64,000 nt of DNA from Bacteroides sp. AN502(2024) (GCF_041227145.1 NZ_JBGFSP010000003.1:2542001-2606000), one strand, 5' to 3'. Positions 1-9,847 are shown, counted from the first letter of the stretch. The notes: a model not told the origin generated them from the sequence alone. Numbers and translations are program-made.

Positions 1-1188
1 ACCTTTCTGATTCAAGTACCCTAAGCTGATATTATAGGTTGTTTTATCACTACCGCCACTAACAGAAAGATTGTGCTTTTGTTGAGGAGTCCAATTTTTC
101 ATAAACATATCCAGCGGGTCAAATTGACGATAGAAATAATATTTGCCACCACGTTCTTCAAAGTCTCTGCCTAATTGCATTTCACCCAGTTCATCCTGTG
201 ACATACCTCCATAAGTATCATTCCATTCTTTCATTTTCTCTATAGCCAACTCATCAACATTGTAACCAATAGAACTAACTGTTGAAGCTCCATTTCTCTT
301 AGCTGCAAGCAACATAGCCCGTGCTCCTTCATAACTTGTAGCTACTTGTGGCATTACAGTCGGAGTACTCCACGAGAAGTTATTAGAGTAACTAACGCGC
401 GGCCTATCATTTTTCTTGCCCGTTTTTGTAGTTATTAAAACCACGCCCCAAGCTGCACGAGTACCATAAATAGATGCAGAAGCAGCGTCCTTCAGTACCG
501 AGATACTTGCTATATCATCAGGATTTACCAAACTCAAACTAGGAACCTCCACATTATCTACCAAAATCAACGGGCTTGTTCCTTCCGTTGCACTCAAAGA
601 ACCAGTAGCTCCACGTAATTTAATATTAGAGTCCACGCCAATACCACCTACATTCGTTGTAATGCTCAAACCCGGAGTAATACCTTGCAAAGCTTTTGCA
701 ATATCCGCTACAGGACGACTTGCAACAGCTTCCTGAACATCCACATTGGCTACTGCACCGGTCAAGTTTACCTTTTTCTGTGAACCATAACCTACCACTA
801 CAACTTCATCCAACAATTCGCTGTCTTCTTTCAAAATCACCTGCATATTCCGAGTTGCTTTAAGTTCTAAAGTTTGAAATCCGACAAATGATATTTTTAA
901 AATAGCACCTGGCTTCACATCCAAGGTAAACCTGCCATCCACATCAGTAATACAACCATTGGTAGTACCTTTCTCTACAATACTGGCGCCAATAACAGGT
1001 TCACCATTAGCATCCGTTACAATCCCCGATACACTTTGGTGTTGTAACTGTTCTGTAATTTCTAGAGAATTACCTAAAGCAGTCGAGGCAGCCATTGCAC
1101 TATTGTTATATAAAAATAATGCACTAATCGCTACCGCAGTTAGAAACTTGCTACTAGCCAGTCTCCATCTTTTGCGTTCTTCATTCAT
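1..1188 (-). CDS. SusC/RagA-type TonB-linked outer membrane receptor, N-terminal part (cut by window edge)
   Basis: Only the first 396 codons are inside the window; the gene continues past base 1. The start is the ATG at 1188. The protein begins with a signal peptide (hydrophobic stretch near residues 13-33, MAAS cleavage area). A carboxypeptidase-regulatory-like domain follows (VSGIVTDANGEPVIGASI, about residues 52-125), then the TonB-box-like DEVVVVGYG segment, then a plug domain with ILVDNVEVPS and ISVLKDAASASIYGTRAA. This is the layout of SusC receptors, which move oligosaccharides or other large nutrients across the outer membrane with a SusD lipoprotein. No STN domain precedes it, so it is probably not controlled by an anti-sigma factor through its own N terminus. 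SusD would be expected beyond the window. The family call is very safe; the substrate is unknown. Confidence 0.95.
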   Translation of the reverse strand, partial: MNEERKRWRLASSKFLTAVAISALFLYNNSAMAASTALGNSLEITEQLQHQSVSGIVTDANGEPVIGASIVEKGTTNGCITDVDGRFTLDVKPGAILKISFVGFQTLELKATRNMQVILKEDSELLDEVVVVGYGSQKKVNLTGAVANVDVQEAVASRPVADIAKALQGITPGLSITTNVGGIGVDSNIKLRGATGSLSATEGTSPLILVDNVEVPSLSLVNPDDIASISVLKDAASASIYGTRAAWGVVLITTKTGKKNDRPRVSYSNNFSWSTPTVMPQVATSYEGARAMLLAAKRNGASTVSSIGYNVDELAIEKMKEWNDTYGGMSQDELGEMQLGRDFEERGGKYYFYRQFDPLDMFMKNWTPQQKHNLSVSGGSDKTTYNISLGYLNQKG

Positions 1189-1598
1189 AAATGGTTAATG
1201 ATTTTGTTAATAAATTTTTTAAATTTTGGATAAGGGTAAAAATAAGATGGAACAGTATACCTATTCCTTTATCAGTTTTTCATTAGTCCATAGGCGTTTG
1301 TTTTGTTTAATGGTTCACAACTTTATATATTATATCTCTTTTTCCTTTTATCAAGTTCTCGTGGAGTTTATCACATGTTTTAAAAATTAAAACTCTTTCC
1401 AAGAATGATCTTTATGGGGCGTCTTAAGAGATAAAACTTGTTATTAACAAAGGAGCGAAATTACATGAAAATCAGTCATTCATTTCGACTTAGCAAAGGT
1501 ATGTTTTTATTTAGTATCTTGAACCTTTATTTGTGTATTTTAGGATTTATAATTATATTTTTGCGAAAGTGCGGTCCGCATCTCAATTATATGGGCAT
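1189..1598. other. 410-base gap upstream of the susC gene, no gene seen
   Basis: A+T-rich spacer between the sugar kinase stop and the susC start, both on the minus strand. On the minus strand a TACCTTTG, matching the Bacteroides -7 consensus TAnnTTTG, lies at 1501-1494. I see no good -33 TTTG at the right distance, so the promoter is only suggested. If used, it would give a leader of about 300 bases. No reading frame of credible composition is present. Confidence 0.4.
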
Positions 1599-2447
1599 TT
1601 AAGGTTCTTCAATATTTAAAGAGTGGAATTCAATTAGTCCAGTCATTGGAGTTTCTTCAATAACATCCAACTCAATTCCAAATTCATGAGCAACTTCACG
1701 TAATATATCGGCATAACTATAGGCTAATGAACCTACAAAACGAATCGGATAATTCTTATAGTCATATTGACATACATTCCGGATGAAAAAGCTTCTTAAG
1801 TTGTTTGTTATCAAATTGAATACATAATCGTCGTTGGTGTAGTCCGCCAAAAAATAAGAAATAGTGGATAAAAAGCGGTTGGGAAATGGGCGGTTATAAA
1901 CGGATTCCATAACCTCATTGGGACTGATATGGAATTTTTCAAAGAAGTCAGACGTCACATCTTTAGGCGCCAAGCCTTTTAATACATCAGATAAGAAATA
2001 TTTGCCTAATACTGCACCACTGCCTTCATCACCTAAAATATATCCTCCAGCCTTTACATTCTTAACTATAATTTTCCCATCATAAAAGCATGAGTTAGAA
2101 CCTGTTCCTAAGATACAAGCGATACCGGCCTCACATTTGAACAGACCACGGGCTGCAGCTAGAAGGTCACTTTCTACTTGAATAGGCGTTTTAAACTGTG
2201 CTACCAAAGAGGCTCCTAATACATTCTTTTTTTCGTAAGAAGTACAACCTGCACCATAATAATACACTTGTTCAAGCTTCTTCTTAAAGAAAATCTCTGG
2301 TAATCCTAATCGCACACTTCTACTAATTTCCCTCCGAGTTTGAAAAAACGGATTAATCCCCTCGGTGAAGGCACGCTGTATGAGGTGATTATATTCAACC
2401 AAAGCCCATTCAGTTTTTGTAGAACTGCTTTCTGCAATTAGTTTCAT
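1599..2447 (-). CDS. BadF/BadG-type ATPase, probable N-acetylglucosamine kinase-like sugar kinase
   Basis: A 282-residue ASKHA-fold protein. The N-terminal phosphate-1 loop is degenerate (MKLIAESSSTKTEWALVE). The phosphate-2 region ILGTGSNSC is near residue 113 and the adenosine motif GGYILGDEGSGAVLGK near residues 133-148. This set is typical of the BadF/BadG/BcrA family proteins that Bacteroidetes carry as GlcNAc-kinase-like enzymes, which would phosphorylate an amino sugar with ATP in the cytoplasm. It lies upstream of and in the same direction as the susC fragment, but the 410-base gap argues for separate transcription. The substrate is inferred from the family; other hexosamines are possible. 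The length is normal for the family. Confidence 0.8.
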   Translation of the reverse strand: MKLIAESSSTKTEWALVEYNHLIQRAFTEGINPFFQTRREISRSVRLGLPEIFFKKKLEQVYYYGAGCTSYEKKNVLGASLVAQFKTPIQVESDLLAAARGLFKCEAGIACILGTGSNSCFYDGKIIVKNVKAGGYILGDEGSGAVLGKYFLSDVLKGLAPKDVTSDFFEKFHISPNEVMESVYNRPFPNRFLSTISYFLADYTNDDYVFNLITNNLRSFFIRNVCQYDYKNYPIRFVGSLAYSYADILREVAHEFGIELDVIEETPMTGLIEFHSLNIEEP

Positions 2448-2473
2448 CGATAATCAGTTTTTAGAATTGAATG

Positions 2474-2504
2474 CAAATATATCGCTTTTTTATCTCCCCC
2501 CAAG
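2474..2504 (-). promoter_or_regulatory. Putative promoter of the sugar kinase gene
   Basis: On the minus strand TATATTTG (2481-2474) matches the -7 consensus TAnnTTTG exactly. A CTTG at 2504-2501 stands in for the -33 TTTG with a 19-base spacer. Transcription would begin near 2468, about 20 bases before the ATG at 2447. Confidence 0.55.
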
Positions 2505-2544
2505 GGATATCTGAGAAAAAATCTTTTTGTTGATAGAAATACAC

Positions 2545-2720
2545 TTAATTATACTTGACATTTTGACACCTATGTTCCATCACACTTTTATAAAAAGAAT
2601 TGAAAAATCCGGTGATAATTGAGTTATGAATGTATCTATTCCGATGACGAGTGAAACCTTCATTAGGATAATCCACCGTCTGGTTCATCAGGTAAACTGT
2701 TGCATTGATTTGCTCTTCAA
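2545..2720 (-). pseudogene. Short unassigned reading frame, possible gene remnant
   Basis: The minus strand between the msrAB stop and the kinase promoter is open for about 57 codons and ends at the TAA at 2547-2545. The product would contain MNQTVDYPNEGFTRHRN followed by RYIHNSIITGFFNSFYK. The amino-acid mix looks protein-like, but there is no early ATG and no visible ribosome-binding site; the first ATG would leave about 43 residues. I do not recognise the family. It could be the tail of a lost gene or chance. Confidence 0.25.
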
Positions 2721-2723
2721 TAT

Positions 2724-3752
2724 TTACTTAACGAGCGGTACATATTCTCCATAACCTTCTTCTTCCATTTTTTCTTTCGGGATAAAACGGAGTGAGGCAC
2801 TATTGATGCAATAACGTAATCCGCCTTTATCTTTCGGACCATCTGTAAATACATGTCCCAGATGGGCATCCCCGGTCTTGCTGCGTACTTCCGTACGTAT
2901 CATGCCATGCGAAGTATCTTTCTTTTCTGTAATGATGTCTTTTTGAATCGGTTGGGAAAAGCTGGGCCACCCGCAGCCCGAATCGAACTTGTCAGTAGAG
3001 ACAAACAGAGGCTCTCCAGTGGTAATATCAACATAAATGCCGGGACGATACTCGTTCCAGTATTCATTGTGGAAGGCCGGTTCGGTAGCATTCTTCCGGG
3101 TGACAGCATACTGTTCCGCAGACAGCTTCTTACGGAGGGTTGCGTCGTCCGGTTTCTGATACACTTTAGCTTTCGGCGGATTCGCTTTGCGTGCCACTTC
3201 AAATAAAGCGGGATTGATATGACAGTATCCTCCCGGATTTTTATCCAGATAGTCCTGATGGTAAGTTTCTGCCGGATAGAAATTAGTCAATGGGTTCACT
3301 TCAATGACGATAGGAGTCTTGTATTGTACGGATAATAATTGAATTGCCTGTTTGATGACAGGGAGATCTTCTGTATCTACATAATAAATTCCGGTCCTAT
3401 ACTGGGTTCCCCGGTCATTACCTTGCCGGTTGAGGCTGGTAGGATCGATTGTCTTGAAATATAGATCGAGCAGTAAATTCAAATCTACCGTTTTCGGATC
3501 ATAAACCACCTTTACTGTTTCGGCAGCATTGGTTTTTCCAGAACAGACCTGTTCATAACTCGGATGGGCAACATTGCTGTTGGCATATCCTACTTGAGTA
3601 CTTTCTACTCCTCGAATTTGCTTCAGGAAATGTTCCGTTCCCCAAAAGCATCCTCCTGCGAGATAGATTTCTGCTTGATTCTTCATTGGTTTCGCAACTT
3701 CTAAAAATGTATTACTAATCATTACAATCACTATGGTGATAAAATATTTCAT
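2724..3752 (-). CDS. msrAB: Bifunctional peptide methionine sulfoxide reductase MsrA/MsrB
   Basis: A 342-residue fusion. An N-terminal hydrophobic segment (residues 2-20) suggests export to the periplasm. The MsrA domain carries the catalytic GCFWG motif (about residues 34-38) and reduces the S epimer of methionine sulfoxide. The MsrB domain (about residues 200-335) has CGWPSF and the catalytic [11 protein letters not shown] motif and reduces the R epimer. The expected zinc-binding Cys pairs of many MsrB enzymes are not obvious. It follows the efflux operon in the same direction after 85 bases and could be read from it. A second possible start, [12 protein letters not shown], would give a cytoplasmic form. 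The function call is safe; the location is inferred. Confidence 0.95.
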   Translation of the reverse strand: MKYFITIVIVMISNTFLEVAKPMKNQAEIYLAGGCFWGTEHFLKQIRGVESTQVGYANSNVAHPSYEQVCSGKTNAAETVKVVYDPKTVDLNLLLDLYFKTIDPTSLNRQGNDRGTQYRTGIYYVDTEDLPVIKQAIQLLSVQYKTPIVIEVNPLTNFYPAETYHQDYLDKNPGGYCHINPALFEVARKANPPKAKVYQKPDDATLRKKLSAEQYAVTRKNATEPAFHNEYWNEYRPGIYVDITTGEPLFVSTDKFDSGCGWPSFSQPIQKDIITEKKDTSHGMIRTEVRSKTGDAHLGHVFTDGPKDKGGLRYCINSASLRFIPKEKMEEEGYGEYVPLVK

Positions 3753-3837
3753 ATCCGTTGGTTCTTTCTATAATAACGAATGAACGAACGGATATGTTTT
3801 AAAAAACTACTATATGAAACTCAACTTTCTTTCTTTT

Positions 3838-5175
3838 TTATTCAATGACTTGTCCTTTGTAGAAATCCAGAATTTTAGTTCTGAATAGATAGTCGTATTT
3901 GGCTTGCAACTTATCCGAAAGAGCTTTCGTCAGATTAAGTTTGGCTTCATTGTATTCCACGAAGGTAGCCTTGCCGTTATTGAACTTCTCACAGATCAGG
4001 CGGAAAGACTCTTCGTTGGCTTTTACTGCCACTTCACTGGAATTGTATTTACTTTCTGCCGCCAGAGCATTGTACCAGACTTGCTGAATTTCTTTATAGA
4101 GTACTTTTTTACTATTATCCAACTTCAAGGACAAGTCTATTTGTTGCAAACGGGCGGCGCGTACCCGGTTACGTGTGGAAAAACGATTGAAGATCGGAAT
4201 GCTCAAACTGAATCCTACATACTTATTCAGGTTGTTTTTCAGCTGACTGCCGAAGCTATTTTCAGATCTTCCGCTAACCGTATAATAATTGCTTCCCAGA
4301 CCGGCACTGAAAGAGAGCTGTGGACAAAAGGAACTTTGAGCAATACGAATGTTTTTAAGACTGCCTTGTAAGCGGTATTCCGCAGCCTTAATACTTGGTT
4401 TATAAGCAAGTGCCTGTGTATATATGTCATCCGGTGGAGTGAGAGATCCGAACTCTAACTCCTCTTTGGGATTTTCAAGCACAAATCCTTCAGGCGTAGG
4501 TAATTCCAGAAGTTGGGTGAGGTCTAATAATGAGAGTTTGTATGTATTGTCTGATTGTACAGCAGTCATTTCGTCCTGTGCCACACGGGCTTGTGCTTCG
4601 GCCACTTCAGAAGGAGATGCCTTACCCACTTCGTGAAGACCTTGGATGCGTTTTAGCTGGTCTTTACTTAAATCTACTTGATTATGGGCAACCTTACTTA
4701 ATTCTTTATTGAATAATACCTGTAAATATGCGGAAGTGACATGGATTGCAATATCTTCTCGAGCTTTATTCAGATCTTCTATAGCGGCTTTTAAATCAAA
4801 CTTAGCAAGCGAATATTGGTTGGACAGCTGCAAGCCGGTAAATATAGGTACATTTGTTCCTAAACTGAAACTGGTGTTAGCACTGTTAATGTCACTGTAC
4901 GAGTTGTCTATCGGAGAAGCGGTACGTCCCCAGCTCCAGTTCTGGCTGGCGCTGCCGTTCAAATTCGGAAGTCGTGCCCATTTAGCGGTGTTTACGTTCA
5001 CTTTATTTGCTTCGACATTATTGACCGATTGGCGGATTTCTATATTATGCTCAATGGCATAGTCGATACATTGCCGCAACGTCCATGTTTGCGGAGAGTT
5101 GTTCTGCGCCTGGATGGAGATAAATCCGACTCCGGCAAGCAGAAGGACTGATATGGTTTTACTAATCATTTTCAT
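3838..5175 (-). CDS. TolC-family outer membrane efflux protein
   Basis: 445 residues from the ATG at 5175; a longer reading from a TTG nine bases upstream is less likely. The signal peptide is ISVLLLAGVGFISIQAQ. Two TolC repeats follow, each built of long amphipathic helices: LRQCIDYAIEHNIEIRQSVNN opens the first and NRVRAARLQQIDLSLKLD belongs to the second. TolC trimers form the outer membrane channel of tripartite pumps. The adaptor gene stops nine bases upstream and the two ABC permeases and the ATPase lie further upstream in the same direction, so this is the exit duct of the pump encoded here. Confidence 0.93.
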   Translation of the reverse strand: MKMISKTISVLLLAGVGFISIQAQNNSPQTWTLRQCIDYAIEHNIEIRQSVNNVEANKVNVNTAKWARLPNLNGSASQNWSWGRTASPIDNSYSDINSANTSFSLGTNVPIFTGLQLSNQYSLAKFDLKAAIEDLNKAREDIAIHVTSAYLQVLFNKELSKVAHNQVDLSKDQLKRIQGLHEVGKASPSEVAEAQARVAQDEMTAVQSDNTYKLSLLDLTQLLELPTPEGFVLENPKEELEFGSLTPPDDIYTQALAYKPSIKAAEYRLQGSLKNIRIAQSSFCPQLSFSAGLGSNYYTVSGRSENSFGSQLKNNLNKYVGFSLSIPIFNRFSTRNRVRAARLQQIDLSLKLDNSKKVLYKEIQQVWYNALAAESKYNSSEVAVKANEESFRLICEKFNNGKATFVEYNEAKLNLTKALSDKLQAKYDYLFRTKILDFYKGQVIE

Positions 5176-5184
5176 TGGGTTCAA

Positions 5185-6285
5185 TTATTTATCTTTTTTC
5201 TCTGCACCACGTATTTTGTCTTGAGGAGTGATCCCTTCCTTGATTTCTATCTTGATTCCATCACTCATACCGGCAGTCACCTGTGTACGTCTGAATTTTT
5301 GTTCGGGTACTGAATCTGTCATGATGTACACAAAGGTAGAGTCACCACTAAACTCAATGGTGCTTTCGGGCACTGCCAATACTTGATGGGCTCTTTGTAA
5401 CACGATTTCCGCATTAGCCGAATATCCGGAGCGGATCTGAACAGAGTCCGGAATGGTAATTGCAGCCTTGATTTCAAACTGGTTGGCTCCGTTGGTTTCC
5501 ACTCCTTTCGGAGAGATATATTCCAGAATTGCGTTGAAAGCCAGGCTTTGTAAAGCTCCGATTGTCAGCTTTATCGGCATTTGCTCATGGATACGTCCGA
5601 CTTCTGTTTCATCAATATTTCCACGGAAAATCATGTCGTTCATGTTGGCTACCGTGGCAATCGTGGTTCCGTCATTGAAAGTATTACTCATAATCACGGA
5701 GTTACCGGCTTTTACGGGTACATCCAGAATCAATCCGTCAATGGTAGAACGAATCATCGTGCTACTGAAAGAGGCGCTGTTCTTGGTTATTCCTTCTTTG
5801 ACGATCTCCAGATTATCTTTGGCCGTCTGCCTCTCTTCACAGGCCTGTTTTAAAGCTACTTCACTTTTCTCATATTCTTCCCGGCTGATCAGTTGATCTT
5901 CGTACAACTTCTTCATGCGGGCAAAATCCGTTTCTGCTTGTGTTGCGTTGATCTTTGCCAAGCGCACACGACTTTCGGCAGAGTTCAGTTGCCCGAGTTC
6001 AGGGATTACTTTTACTTTGGCGATGACTTCTCCTTTTCTCACAGATTGTCCAGCTTCTTTGTATACTTCGTCGATAATACCCGAAATTTGAGGTTTGATT
6101 AAAATTTCGTCTCTCGGTTCCACTTTTCCGGTAGCTACTGTGGTCTTCTGGAGATCGGTTACTTCCGGTTGTACTATTTCGTAAATGGTTACCTTGGGCT
6201 TGGACTTCAGATAAAGGAATACGAATGTTCCGACAAGAATGATGGCAATTGCTACCAATAATGTGATTTTCAGATATTTCTTCAT
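5185..6285 (-). CDS. MacA/HlyD-type periplasmic adaptor of an ABC efflux pump
   Basis: 366 residues with one N-terminal membrane anchor (LLVAIAIILVGTFVFLYL). A biotinyl-lipoyl-like half motif follows (TGKVEPRDEILIKPQISGII), then an alpha-helical hairpin (about residues 100-165), the second lipoyl half (STIDGLILDVPVKAGNSVI) and beta-barrel domains. Adaptors of this type join the inner membrane ABC transporter to TolC. The gene sits between the tolC-like gene and the two permease genes in one operon. The 130-base gap to the permease upstream is the largest inside the operon. The exported substrate cannot be told from sequence. Confidence 0.93.
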   Translation of the reverse strand: MKKYLKITLLVAIAIILVGTFVFLYLKSKPKVTIYEIVQPEVTDLQKTTVATGKVEPRDEILIKPQISGIIDEVYKEAGQSVRKGEVIAKVKVIPELGQLNSAESRVRLAKINATQAETDFARMKKLYEDQLISREEYEKSEVALKQACEERQTAKDNLEIVKEGITKNSASFSSTMIRSTIDGLILDVPVKAGNSVIMSNTFNDGTTIATVANMNDMIFRGNIDETEVGRIHEQMPIKLTIGALQSLAFNAILEYISPKGVETNGANQFEIKAAITIPDSVQIRSGYSANAEIVLQRAHQVLAVPESTIEFSGDSTFVYIMTDSVPEQKFRRTQVTAGMSDGIKIEIKEGITPQDKIRGAEKKDK

Positions 6286-6415
6286 GACTTTATTTATGAT
6301 TTTATTATTTACGATTTATGTTTGAAACTTTTCACATCTCTAAATAACTGAACAACACCTTCTCTACAATGATTTTCTAATTGTAAATCGTAGATGGCCC
6401 AATCGTCCGGCTTCC

Positions 6416-7657
6416 TTATTCGTCCCGGATAGCTTCAATCGGTTTGATAGCCATAGCCCGGTATGCAGGTGCCAGACCTGCCAACATCCCTAGTGTAATC
6501 AGAAGGATACAAGTGCCGATTGCCAGTCCGAAAGTAATCTGGAAGCGGACGTCCCCTCCGTCGGTGTTTGCTCCCATCTCTACGAGTTGAAGCATCATGA
6601 CGGCAAAGGAAATTCCGCACATACCTGCAATGGTGGTAAGTACTATGCTTTCCGATAGAATCTGTTGCAGAATATCTTTGGGCTGTGCACCGATGGCCCG
6701 GCGGATACCGATTTCGGTGGTACGTTCTTTGACGGTTACCATCATAATGTTAGATACACCGATGGCACCTGCCAGCAGAGTGCCCAATCCTACCATCCAA
6801 ACTAGTATGTTGATGCCGGTGAACAGGTTATCAACCATGGAGAACATAGCTTCGGCATTCAGACACATAACCGCCTGTTTGTCATCCGGGGCGATATAAT
6901 GTGCGGCTTTAATGACCTGTTCCATTTGGGGTTGTACTTCTGATACTTTGACTCCTTGCTTTGCGGTGAAACAGATTACATCAATTTGTCCTCCCATATT
7001 GTAAGTCTGCTGCATCGTAGTGAATGGAAGAGTGACAGCTTCCGAAGCCCGTCCCTGTATATTCATATTACCTTCGGAGGAAGACATGCCAATTACTTGA
7101 TAATAAATGCCGTCTACTCTTATATATTTGCCACACGGGTCTTCTCCCGGTTTGAAAAGACTCTCATAAATTCGTTTTCCGATGACACACACTTTGCGTG
7201 CTTCTTTTATGTCCACCTCATTGATGAACCTGCCGTATGCCATTTCCTGTGATTCGATGTGGAGATAATTCGGATATAATCCTTTTACGCTACAATCATA
7301 TTTTTTATCTTCGTATACAGCTTTGGAGCCCCAGCGGGCTACGGACGGGGTAATGGTTTCCACCTCTTTCACTTGGGAGCGAAGCCGTTCGATGTCGGTA
7401 GCTTCCAGATTCCACCATCTCCCTTTGCGGAAACCTTTGTAGGCTTCGCCTGTTCTTTGCGAGGCGAGGAAACCGGAATTGGTGGCAAATCCTTCAAAGT
7501 TCTTTTTCATCATGCCCTCCAGTCCTTGACCGCCGCCGATAAGGGCGATGAGCATGAAGATTCCCCAGAAAACGCCGAATGCAGTCAGCAGGCTTCTCGT
7601 CTTGTTTCTTGTAATGGTAATGAGGATTTCCTCACATGTATCCATGTCTATTCTCAT
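6416..7657 (-). CDS. MacB-type ABC transporter permease (second permease of the operon)
   Basis: 413 residues. An N-terminal membrane helix (LLTAFGVFWGIFMLIALIG) is followed by a large periplasmic MacB_PCD domain (about residues 45-270) and three C-terminal helices of the FtsX domain. These include the conserved VSNIMMVTVKERTTEIGIRR and the closing LAGLAPAYRAMAIKPIEAIR. MacB-type permeases transmit ATP-driven movement to the periplasm and push substrate into TolC rather than across the inner membrane. The gene begins four bases after the previous permease stops. It is clearly paralogous to its neighbour, so the pair probably forms a heterodimer. Confidence 0.93.
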   Translation of the reverse strand: MRIDMDTCEEILITITRNKTRSLLTAFGVFWGIFMLIALIGGGQGLEGMMKKNFEGFATNSGFLASQRTGEAYKGFRKGRWWNLEATDIERLRSQVKEVETITPSVARWGSKAVYEDKKYDCSVKGLYPNYLHIESQEMAYGRFINEVDIKEARKVCVIGKRIYESLFKPGEDPCGKYIRVDGIYYQVIGMSSSEGNMNIQGRASEAVTLPFTTMQQTYNMGGQIDVICFTAKQGVKVSEVQPQMEQVIKAAHYIAPDDKQAVMCLNAEAMFSMVDNLFTGINILVWMVGLGTLLAGAIGVSNIMMVTVKERTTEIGIRRAIGAQPKDILQQILSESIVLTTIAGMCGISFAVMMLQLVEMGANTDGGDVRFQITFGLAIGTCILLITLGMLAGLAPAYRAMAIKPIEAIRDE

Positions 7658-7661
7658 AATC

Positions 7662-8921
7662 TTAATCTGCTCTAAGTGCTTCGATAGGCCGGATGCTGAC
7701 CGCTTTTCGGGCAGGAAATAATCCGGCTAGTGTACCAGCTATTATTAATGTAAGTGTAGCCTGTATGGCGATTCTTATATCTACTGTCGGGTTCAGGAAA
7801 ACTGTTTCCGTCCACATTCCGGTATCCATTGTCTGATTGCCGAAAGTGCTGTTCATCCATTCGGTCGCTCCGATGCCGGTTACCATACCTATATATCCGA
7901 ATATCGTGGTGATGGTAACGCTTTCTACGATAATCAGCCAGAGAATGGAAAGTGGCTTGGCTCCCAGAGCCTTGCGAATACCAAATTCGCGGGTACGTTC
8001 TTTTACGGTAATCAGCATGATGTTGGAAACTCCTACGATTCCGCTTAGCAATGTGAAGATACCGATTACCCAGATCGCAATACGTAGCATATTAGAGCCT
8101 TGCTGCTGTTGTAAATAGTTGGTGAATCGGTTCCAAATCCAGATAGCACTGTGGTCTGTCGGGTCAAAACGATGATTGGCTCCCAATACTTTACGGTAAT
8201 GGGCTTCAAAAGCTTCATTGGCCTCTAGTGTTTCCAAATTACGAGTAGTCATGACCAGATTATTCAGTTTGTCTCCTTTATTATAAATCGTTTGCAGAGT
8301 GGTAAAAGGAATGTATGCATCGTTGTTACCGCTATCTCCTTTATCATTATAGAGTCCCACTACCTGATAAACCACATTACCGGCATTGACAAACTGTCCG
8401 ATTGGTTCGGTATGGGTTTTATCAAAAAGAATTTCTGCTGTCTTTTTATGAAGCACAATTACTTTCCGGCGTTCTTTAATATCAATCTCATTGATAAAAC
8501 GTCCTTTGAAGAGTTTCACCACTTCTACTTTTGTATGATTGGGATATACGCCGGAAAGGCTCAAATTGACGTATTCTTGCCCGAAGCTAAGATTTACGTC
8601 TCCCTGCCACACGGTTGCTCCGCTCTTGATGACATGCTCCGGAAAATAATGACTGGTAGCATCCAGATCCTTATTGTCCAGTTTCACTTGTCTTCCTTCT
8701 TTCAGACCGTCGTATGATTTGCTGGTCCATCCCGGAAAAATCTTGATGGAGTTCATGGCACGTTCGGAAGCCGATTGTTCGAAGGCGTGGATCAGTCCGT
8801 TGCCTGCACCTAGCAGGACGATAAGCATGAAGATTCCCCATGCTACAGCAAACCCTGTGAGAAAAGTTCTTAGCTTGTTACGTTTGATGGTGCTATATAT
8901 TTCTTGCCAGATGTCAATCAT
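7662..8921 (-). CDS. MacB-type ABC transporter permease (first permease of the operon)
   Basis: 419 residues with the same order of parts as the neighbouring permease: one N-terminal helix (FLTGFAVAWGIFMLIVLLG), a MacB_PCD periplasmic domain, and an FtsX domain with VSNIMLITVKERTREFGIRKAL near residue 300, ending in GLFPARKAVSIRPIEALRAD. It follows the ATPase gene by 30 bases. Together with the ATPase, adaptor and TolC it makes a complete tripartite exporter. Related Bacteroidetes pumps export peptides, antibiotics or lipoproteins; the substrate here is not known. Confidence 0.93.
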   Translation of the reverse strand: MIDIWQEIYSTIKRNKLRTFLTGFAVAWGIFMLIVLLGAGNGLIHAFEQSASERAMNSIKIFPGWTSKSYDGLKEGRQVKLDNKDLDATSHYFPEHVIKSGATVWQGDVNLSFGQEYVNLSLSGVYPNHTKVEVVKLFKGRFINEIDIKERRKVIVLHKKTAEILFDKTHTEPIGQFVNAGNVVYQVVGLYNDKGDSGNNDAYIPFTTLQTIYNKGDKLNNLVMTTRNLETLEANEAFEAHYRKVLGANHRFDPTDHSAIWIWNRFTNYLQQQQGSNMLRIAIWVIGIFTLLSGIVGVSNIMLITVKERTREFGIRKALGAKPLSILWLIIVESVTITTIFGYIGMVTGIGATEWMNSTFGNQTMDTGMWTETVFLNPTVDIRIAIQATLTLIIAGTLAGLFPARKAVSIRPIEALRAD

Positions 8922-8951
8922 GGTAATGTCTGTATAGTAGTGGATTTTGGA

Positions 8952-9668
8952 TTATTTCATGATACCGTCTTTCCCGAAAGGAGAAGCATCATGGTCGATA
9001 TTATCTTCAATGCGTTCGATGATTCCGTCTTTGATATGTATAATCTTGTCTGTCTGGTTGGCGACTCCACTTTCATGGGTGACAACGACAATCGTCATTC
9101 CCTGTTTATGAAGATCTTTCAGAATCTGCATTACTTCCACGGAAGTTCTACTATCCAAAGCTCCTGTTGGCTCATCTGCCAGAATGATTTGTGGTTGAGT
9201 GATTAAGGCCCGTGCGATGGCCACACGTTGTTTCTGACCGCCACTCATTTCGTTCGGCATGTGATGTGCCCATTCTTTTAAACCCAGGCGGTCGAGATAT
9301 TCCAAGGCAAGTGCATTCCGTTTTTTACGACTTATTCCTTGATAAAATAAAGGCAGTGCTACATTCTCTACGGCATTTTTAAAGGAAATCAGATTGAATG
9401 ACTGGAAAATAAATCCGATCATACGGTTGCGATATTCGGCAGCTTTAGTTTCACTCAAGTTCTTGATAAGTACGTTGTTCAGATAATAATCTCCGGTATC
9501 GTAGTTGTCGAGGATTCCCAATATATTGAGCAAAGTTGATTTCCCAGATCCGGACGCTCCCATGATAGAAACAAATTCTCCCTGTTCGATATTGAGATTG
9601 ATACCTTTGAGTACATGGAGAGGCGATCCGTTGTTGTAGGTCTTGTTGATATTCGTTAGTTGTATCAC
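8952..9668 (-). CDS. LolD/MacB-like ABC transporter ATP-binding protein
   Basis: 238 residues. Walker A is GASGSGKST (about residues 36-44), the signature is MSGGQKQR (about 141-148), Walker B is IILADEP (about 160-166) and the switch histidine is in VVTHE. The sequence FIFQSFNLISFKNAVENVALPL is typical of the LolD/MacB branch. It is the first gene of the efflux operon and should energise the two permeases downstream. The gene starts at the ATG at 9668, 179 bases from the divergent glucokinase gene. Confidence 0.95.
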   Translation of the reverse strand: MIQLTNINKTYNNGSPLHVLKGINLNIEQGEFVSIMGASGSGKSTLLNILGILDNYDTGDYYLNNVLIKNLSETKAAEYRNRMIGFIFQSFNLISFKNAVENVALPLFYQGISRKKRNALALEYLDRLGLKEWAHHMPNEMSGGQKQRVAIARALITQPQIILADEPTGALDSRTSVEVMQILKDLHKQGMTIVVVTHESGVANQTDKIIHIKDGIIERIEDNIDHDASPFGKDGIMK

Positions 9669-9769
9669 AATTTTCTTTATTTAGTTTCTGTTTTCTGATA
9701 ATTTTCTCTTATTAGACGTGTAAGAGATACGAAAAGTTGCAAACTGGTTGAATTTTTTTCAAAAAACAT

Positions 9770-9800
9770 TTTGTAGACTCAATCTTCTTTACGTAATTTG
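9770..9800 (+). promoter_or_regulatory. Putative promoter of the ROK glucokinase gene
   Basis: A -33 TTTG at 9770-9773 and a -7-like GTAATTTG at 9793-9800 are 19 bases apart. The -7 box keeps TTTG but differs from TAnnTTTG in its first two bases. Transcription would start near 9806, giving a 40-base leader. Confidence 0.45.
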
Positions 9801-9847
9801 TGTGCAGTAAACTTAGTAATTAACTAACCCTTTTAAATAAAAGTATC

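Noticed and set aside
9669..9769. Promoter of the efflux operon
   Set aside because: I found no TAnnTTTG on the minus strand at a sensible distance with a -33 box, so I do not mark one, although a promoter must be near.
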